Shown piece after piece: positions 6,118 to 9,043 of a stretch of DNA of 9,043 nucleotides; positions within the stretch are counted from its first letter, which is position 1, and every line of letters starts with the position of its first letter. The position numbers and the translations under genes were made by a program. The notes under the pieces are model-generated. The model had not been told where the DNA came from, did no database searches, and was given only the letters and a program-made list of their open reading frames with translations. Origin of the DNA: Brevundimonas sp. (lineage in GTDB: Bacteria; Pseudomonadota; Alphaproteobacteria; Caulobacterales; Caulobacteraceae); the NCBI GenBank assembly GCA_024711185.1, contig JANJTI010000231.1:1-9043 (forward strand), in the 5' to 3' direction.

Positions 6118-6921
6118 ATGCTCTATCGCACCCGCATGCGTAACCGATTGTCCGAAGATCTCGCCTCCGGCGTCCTCGCCGAGGCGCTGGCCGACATCGC
6201 CGAAGCGGCGGCCGACGTCATCCTGCCCTACTGGCGCAATGACGTGGTCGCCGCCACCAAGGCCGACGACAGCCCCGTGACCCTTGCCGACCAGCAGGCC
6301 GAGGCGCTGATCCTGGCCCGCCTGGCCGAACGTTGGCCGGACATTCCGGCGGTGGCCGAGGAGGCGGTGGCGGAACACGGGGCTCCGGAGCATCCGGGCG
6401 AGTGGTTCTGGCTGGTGGACCCGCTGGACGGCACCCGCGGCTTCGTCCAGGGGCGCGAGAGCTTCACGGTCAACATCGCCCTGGTCCACGGCGAGGCGCC
6501 GGTCGCCGGGGTGGTGACGGCGCCGGCGACCCGGACGACCTGGCGCAGCGGGCCGGCGGGAGGCGGGGCCTTCCGGCGCCGCTTCGGCGATCCCTGGCAG
6601 GCGATCCGGGTGCGCCAGCGGCCAGCGGCGCCGGTGGCGCTGCTGAGCCACAGCATGAGCGACGAGGAGGCGGAGCGCCTGGCCGGACGACACGGCTGCA
6701 CCGCCTGGCAGGGGACGGACTCCTCGCTGAAATTCTGCCTGATCGCCGAGGGACGTTTCGACGCCTATCCGCGCTCGGGACCGACCTCGGAGTGGGACAC
6801 GGCGGCCGGACAGGCGGTGCTGGAGGCGGCCGGGGGGCGGGTCATGGCCGAGGACGGCCAGCCGCTGCGCTACGGCAAGCCCGGCTGGCTGAACGGCGGC
6901 TTCGTGGCGCTGGGGGGTTAG
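6118..6921 (+). CDS. cysQ: 3'(2'),5'-bisphosphate nucleotidase CysQ
   Basis: CysQ hydrolyses 3'-phosphoadenosine 5'-phosphate (PAP) to AMP and phosphate, removing a toxic by-product of sulfate assimilation and sulfation. It belongs to the Mg2+-dependent, Li+-sensitive inositol monophosphatase superfamily. In the 267-aa protein, DDSPVTLAD is at 50-58, the metal-binding Glu pair E81/E82 follows, then LVDPLDGTRGF (99-109; D101, D104) and FTVNIALVHGEAPVAGVV (116-133). SSLKFCLIAEGRFDAYPRSG (202-221) and EWDTAAG (225-231; D227) distinguish CysQ from generic inositol monophosphatases. The usual -GTKEF- is -GTRGF- here. The start is uncertain: ATG 6118, ATG 6136 and TTG 6148 are in frame and none has a clear ribosome site. 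Its stop overlaps that of the convergent gene. Confidence 0.9.
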   Translation: MLYRTRMRNRLSEDLASGVLAEALADIAEAAADVILPYWRNDVVAATKADDSPVTLADQQAEALILARLAERWPDIPAVAEEAVAEHGAPEHPGEWFWLVDPLDGTRGFVQGRESFTVNIALVHGEAPVAGVVTAPATRTTWRSGPAGGGAFRRRFGDPWQAIRVRQRPAAPVALLSHSMSDEEAERLAGRHGCTAWQGTDSSLKFCLIAEGRFDAYPRSGPTSEWDTAAGQAVLEAAGGRVMAEDGQPLRYGKPGWLNGGFVALGG

Positions 6922-8168
6922 GCCGCGCGAGGCGCGAGGCCGGAGAGCACGCGGGCGGCCCGGTCGGCGAGCGCCGCGGCGCCTTGCTCCCGCGCCGTCT
7001 CCCGGGCCTCCGTCAGCACCAGGCCGACGGCCCTCGGCTCGGCGCCGGTGAGACGCGACCGCGCCAGGGCGATGCGGGCCATGGCGATCTGGTCGGCGGC
7101 CCAGTCCAGCGGCTGCAGCGGCTCGGCCGCCGTCAGCCGTCGGCGGACCATGGCTTCCAGGGCGGAGAGAGCGTCGAGGTCGCCCACGGCCTCGGCCAGC
7201 GCCGTCTCGGCCGCAAGACGGCGCTCGCGCGCAAGGGCGCCGAGCAGCAGGCCGGGCTGGCGGCCGAGGGCCTCGGCCTGGCGGAGGCTGGCGAGGGCCG
7301 GGGCGCCGTCGGTGCGGGCGAGAAAGACCGCCAGCCAGTCCAGCGGGCTGTGATCGGGCGTGAACTGGTCGGCGGCGGCCTCGAACAGGGCGCGCCCCTG
7401 CAGGGCGGCCGCCTCGTTGTCGGCGAGGGCCGCGAGCGCCGCCATGCCGGCGCCGGCGAGGGCGAGGGCGCGCGCGCGGGTCAGGGGCCGCTGGTCGGGC
7501 GAGGCCGTTTCGATCAGCGCGCGCAGGTCGCGGCCGGCCTGGTCGAGCAGTCGCGCGTCGCGCCGCGCGACGCCGGCCTCGAGACCCAGGGCCGCGCGCT
7601 CGAGGCGCAGCTCGTCGCTGGCCGGTGCGGGCAGCAGACGGCCGGCGCCGTGCAGGGCCGCGTCGAGCAGGGCCGCCGCGTCGAGCAGGGCGGGGGTCTC
7701 GCCGGACAGGCGGGCGCGACGGGCGCTGAGCCGCGCGTGCAGACTGGCGGCGGCGCAACGGGTCGCCGGCCGCTCGGCCGGGGCCGTCTGGACATCCGAA
7801 AGGGCGGCGGTCAGGGCGGCCGGACCGCCGAACAGGTCGAACCGCAACAGGTGGATCTCGCCGGACTCGATCGCAGCCGCGGCCGTCTGGTCGGGGGTGG
7901 AGGTGTGCCGCGCTGCGTCCGAGGCCGCCGCGGCGGCGTGGTCGAGACTGACCTTCGAGCCTGTCCGGCGGGCGTGCTCGCGCCACAGGCCCGAGGCCCG
8001 CAGCCAGCTTGCGAAGGGGCGGGCGCAGGACACCCGGCCGGCGTCCACGGACTCGCGCCGCGCCTCGATCTGGACGAGGTCGGCGCCGACGAGCTCGAGC
8101 CAGCCCAGATCCTCGCTCTCGCGGGCGTTCTCGAAGAGCTTCCTCAGATCCCTGCCGAACTCGAACAT
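6918..8168 (-). CDS. Alpha-helical TPR-like protein of unknown function
   Basis: A 416-aa, Ala- and Arg-rich, apparently all-helical cytoplasmic protein without signal peptide or membrane spans. It begins MFEFGRDLRKLFENARESED, followed by DLGWLELVGADLVQIEARRE (20-39). Degenerate repeats recur, for example SPLDWLAVFLART (274-286) and QPLDWAADQIAMARIALARS (352-371), resembling the PxDWAxxQ-type TPR units common in Caulobacterales. This suggests a protein-interaction scaffold, but no partner can be named. I chose the ATG at 8168, with GGAG about 11 bases upstream; the in-frame start at 8213 adds 15 low-complexity residues. Its TAA stop (6920-6918) overlaps the TAG of cysQ. It may be co-transcribed with the 112-aa gene 104 bases upstream. 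A similar reading frame seems to exist in Caulobacter from memory, unverified. Confidence 0.8.
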   Translation of the reverse strand: MFEFGRDLRKLFENARESEDLGWLELVGADLVQIEARRESVDAGRVSCARPFASWLRASGLWREHARRTGSKVSLDHAAAAASDAARHTSTPDQTAAAAIESGEIHLLRFDLFGGPAALTAALSDVQTAPAERPATRCAAASLHARLSARRARLSGETPALLDAAALLDAALHGAGRLLPAPASDELRLERAALGLEAGVARRDARLLDQAGRDLRALIETASPDQRPLTRARALALAGAGMAALAALADNEAAALQGRALFEAAADQFTPDHSPLDWLAVFLARTDGAPALASLRQAEALGRQPGLLLGALARERRLAAETALAEAVGDLDALSALEAMVRRRLTAAEPLQPLDWAADQIAMARIALARSRLTGAEPRAVGLVLTEARETAREQGAAALADRAARVLSGLAPRAA

Positions 8169-8186
8169 GCGCAGCCGTGCTCCGGT

Positions 8187-8203
8187 CGTCCCGCTTCGGG
8201 ACG
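8187..8203 (-). other. Short perfect hairpin in the leader of the 416-aa gene
   Basis: CGTCCCG (8187-8193) and CGGGACG (8197-8203) form a seven-base stem with a three-base loop. On the minus strand it sits about 19-35 bases before the ATG at 8168 and after the 112-aa gene. With no U-tract it is not a standard terminator; it could pause transcription, stabilise the mRNA end, or be incidental. Confidence 0.35.
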
Positions 8204-8272
8204 GACGTGTCATCCCCGGCAGGTCAGGAGCAAACGCAGCGCCGCGCCGTCGGTTCGGTGCGGGCGGCCCGT

Positions 8273-8611
8273 TCAGCCCAGGCGAGGCGTCCGCTCGCGG
8301 CAGCGTTGCAGCTCGGCGGCGACCTCGGGGGCGCGGGAAGTCAGTTCGCCCACGGCCCGGATGCGGGCGCGGGTCTGGTCGGCCTCCGCGGCCGTGGCGG
8401 CCCGTCCGCTGGCTTGGGCGACCTGGATCGCCGTCAGCGACCAGTACAGGGCCGCGTCGTACAGAAGCCGCCCTTCGCGGCTTTCTCCGCCCTCCAGTTC
8501 CGAAGCCGCCTGGGTGAGACCGGCGCAGCGCACGACAGCCTCGTACGACATCGGGCGGACGGCCTGACCGGCAGCCAGCGTCAGCACGGCCGTGAGGGCC
8601 AGCGCGACCAT
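8273..8611 (-). CDS. Small exported protein with two cysteines, function unknown
   Basis: A 112-aa protein starting MVALALTAVLTLAAGQAVRP. Residues 1-16 are a short, Ala/Leu-rich signal peptide, so the mature form of about 95 residues is probably periplasmic. The mature part is helical: SYEAVVRCAGLTQAASELEG (22-41), EGRLLYDAALYWSLTAIQVA (46-65) and a charged helix, EADQTRARIRAVGELTSRA (76-94). C29 and C104 are the only cysteines and may form a disulfide. I know no named family. The ATG at 8611 is fixed by an excellent GGAGG with five-base spacing; a GTG at 8632 would add seven residues. It lies 104 bases upstream of the 416-aa gene on the same strand and is divergent from the gene at 8750. Confidence 0.75.
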   Translation of the reverse strand: MVALALTAVLTLAAGQAVRPMSYEAVVRCAGLTQAASELEGGESREGRLLYDAALYWSLTAIQVAQASGRAATAAEADQTRARIRAVGELTSRAPEVAAELQRCRERTPRLG

Positions 8612-8749
8612 CGTATCCTCCACGACGCCCACCGTCCGGGACAGAAAACCACGCTCCGGAGGTGAGGAAAAGCCGCCGTCTGCTCGTCAGGGTGAAGATG
8701 TCGGTAACCCCGAGCCCCTAGGTGTGTCCGCGGTCAGGGGAGGGGAGCG

Positions 8750-9043
8750 ATGGATCTCGACCACAGGATCGACGAGGCGAACCGGCGGGTGTTCATGACC
8801 ATCGGCGAGGGCGCCAGCGGGGCCGCGACCTCGCGCTACATCGCCGCCCTCGCCGCAGAACGGCCGGAACTGGCCGGCTGGGACTGGATCCAGGACATCC
8901 GGCTGAGCACCGGCGAGGTCGACAACGCCGACATCGAGGCCGTGGCGCGCGCCTTCGGCTCCACCGGGCCGTGCTGGACGGTCTTCGTCAGCCACGATCC
9001 CAATCTGCGCCTGTGGTGCAAGGTCATGGACGGCATGTTCGAG
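8750..9043 (+). CDS. Hypothetical protein, first 98 residues (gene runs off the right edge)
   Basis: An open frame from ATG 8750 to the window end gives 98 residues starting MDLDHRIDEANRRVFMTIGE. The ribosome site GGGGAGGGGAGCG directly before the ATG is strong. Visible parts are a beta-like opening (RRVFMTIGEGAS, 12-23), a helix (SRYIAALAAERPELAG), WDWIQDIRLSTGEVDNADIE (44-63), a helix (VARAFGST) and CWTVFVSHDPNLRLWCKVMD. The alternation of strands and helices suggests a small alpha/beta domain, perhaps STAS/SpoIIAA-like, but this is only an impression. There is no signal peptide. No named family recognised. It is divergent from the 112-aa exported protein with 138 bases between the starts. 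Confidence 0.8.
   Translation, partial: MDLDHRIDEANRRVFMTIGEGASGAATSRYIAALAAERPELAGWDWIQDIRLSTGEVDNADIEAVARAFGSTGPCWTVFVSHDPNLRLWCKVMDGMFE

Noticed and set aside
6118..6921. Reading the phosphatase as histidinol-phosphatase HisN or generic inositol monophosphatase.
   Set aside because: The SSLKFCLIAEGRFDAYPR and FTVNIALV segments are characteristic of CysQ rather than HisN or SuhB.
6043..7986. 647-aa minus-strand ORF across cysQ and the 416-aa gene.
   Set aside because: It overlaps two better-supported genes, and its composition is Arg/Pro/Gly-rich without recognisable motifs.
6333..8567. 744-aa plus-strand ORF.
   Set aside because: Gly/Arg/Gln-rich shadow of cysQ, the 416-aa gene and the 112-aa gene; no family motif.
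1..9043. Defence island, mobile element or CRISPR array.
   Set aside because: No transposase, integrase, direct-repeat array or terminal repeats were seen, and gene content and codon style are uniform core-genome type.

Overview
The window looks like chromosome of a high-GC alphaproteobacterium of the Caulobacterales, most likely Caulobacter or Brevundimonas-like. The main reasons are a clear ChpT phosphotransferase (found in alphaproteobacteria with the CckA-ChpT-CtrA relay), a GTTC-N7-GTTC type SOS box rather than the E. coli type in front of recA, and TTAA-N7-TTAA-like CtrA boxes. Genus-level placement is inference from protein style; no 16S or other marker is present. No mobile element, CRISPR array, tRNA or rRNA was seen.

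Layout. Positions 1-2495 carry two minus-strand genes: a membrane-anchored M28 zinc peptidase (603-2495) and, downstream of it, the 5' part of recA (1-439, cut by the window edge). A SOS box and a promoter-like sequence lie between them. Divergent from the peptidase is a 150-aa DUF2383/PA2169-type ferritin-like four-helix protein (2647-3099, plus). A gene-poor stretch (3100-3440) ends in a strong perfect hairpin that probably terminates a 74-aa exported or membrane small protein (3441-3665, minus).

The middle of the window is a minus-strand signalling cluster: chpT (6046 to 5390), a stand-alone receiver protein (5289 to 4918), a CheR-type methyltransferase (4913 to 4095, four bases after the receiver) and a 75-aa protein of unknown function (4032 to 3805). 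ChpT should pass phosphate from CckA to CtrA and CpdR. The receiver and CheR are the type of pair that couples to chemotaxis or surface behaviour, but no chemoreceptor or CheA/CheB lies in the window. A CtrA-like box over the chpT stop codon, upstream of the receiver gene, hints that the relay's output regulator may control the downstream genes.

From 6118 rightwards comes cysQ (plus; 3'(2'),5'-bisphosphate nucleotidase), whose stop codon overlaps the stop of a convergent 416-aa alpha-helical, TPR-like protein of unknown function (6918-8168). Upstream of that lies a 112-aa exported protein with two cysteines (8273-8611, minus). The window ends inside a plus-strand gene (8750 to edge) of unknown function. 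The content is mostly conserved core genome. I found no convincing new defence or mobile system; the best leads are the regulatory sites, the atypical CheR, and several conserved-looking genes of unknown function.
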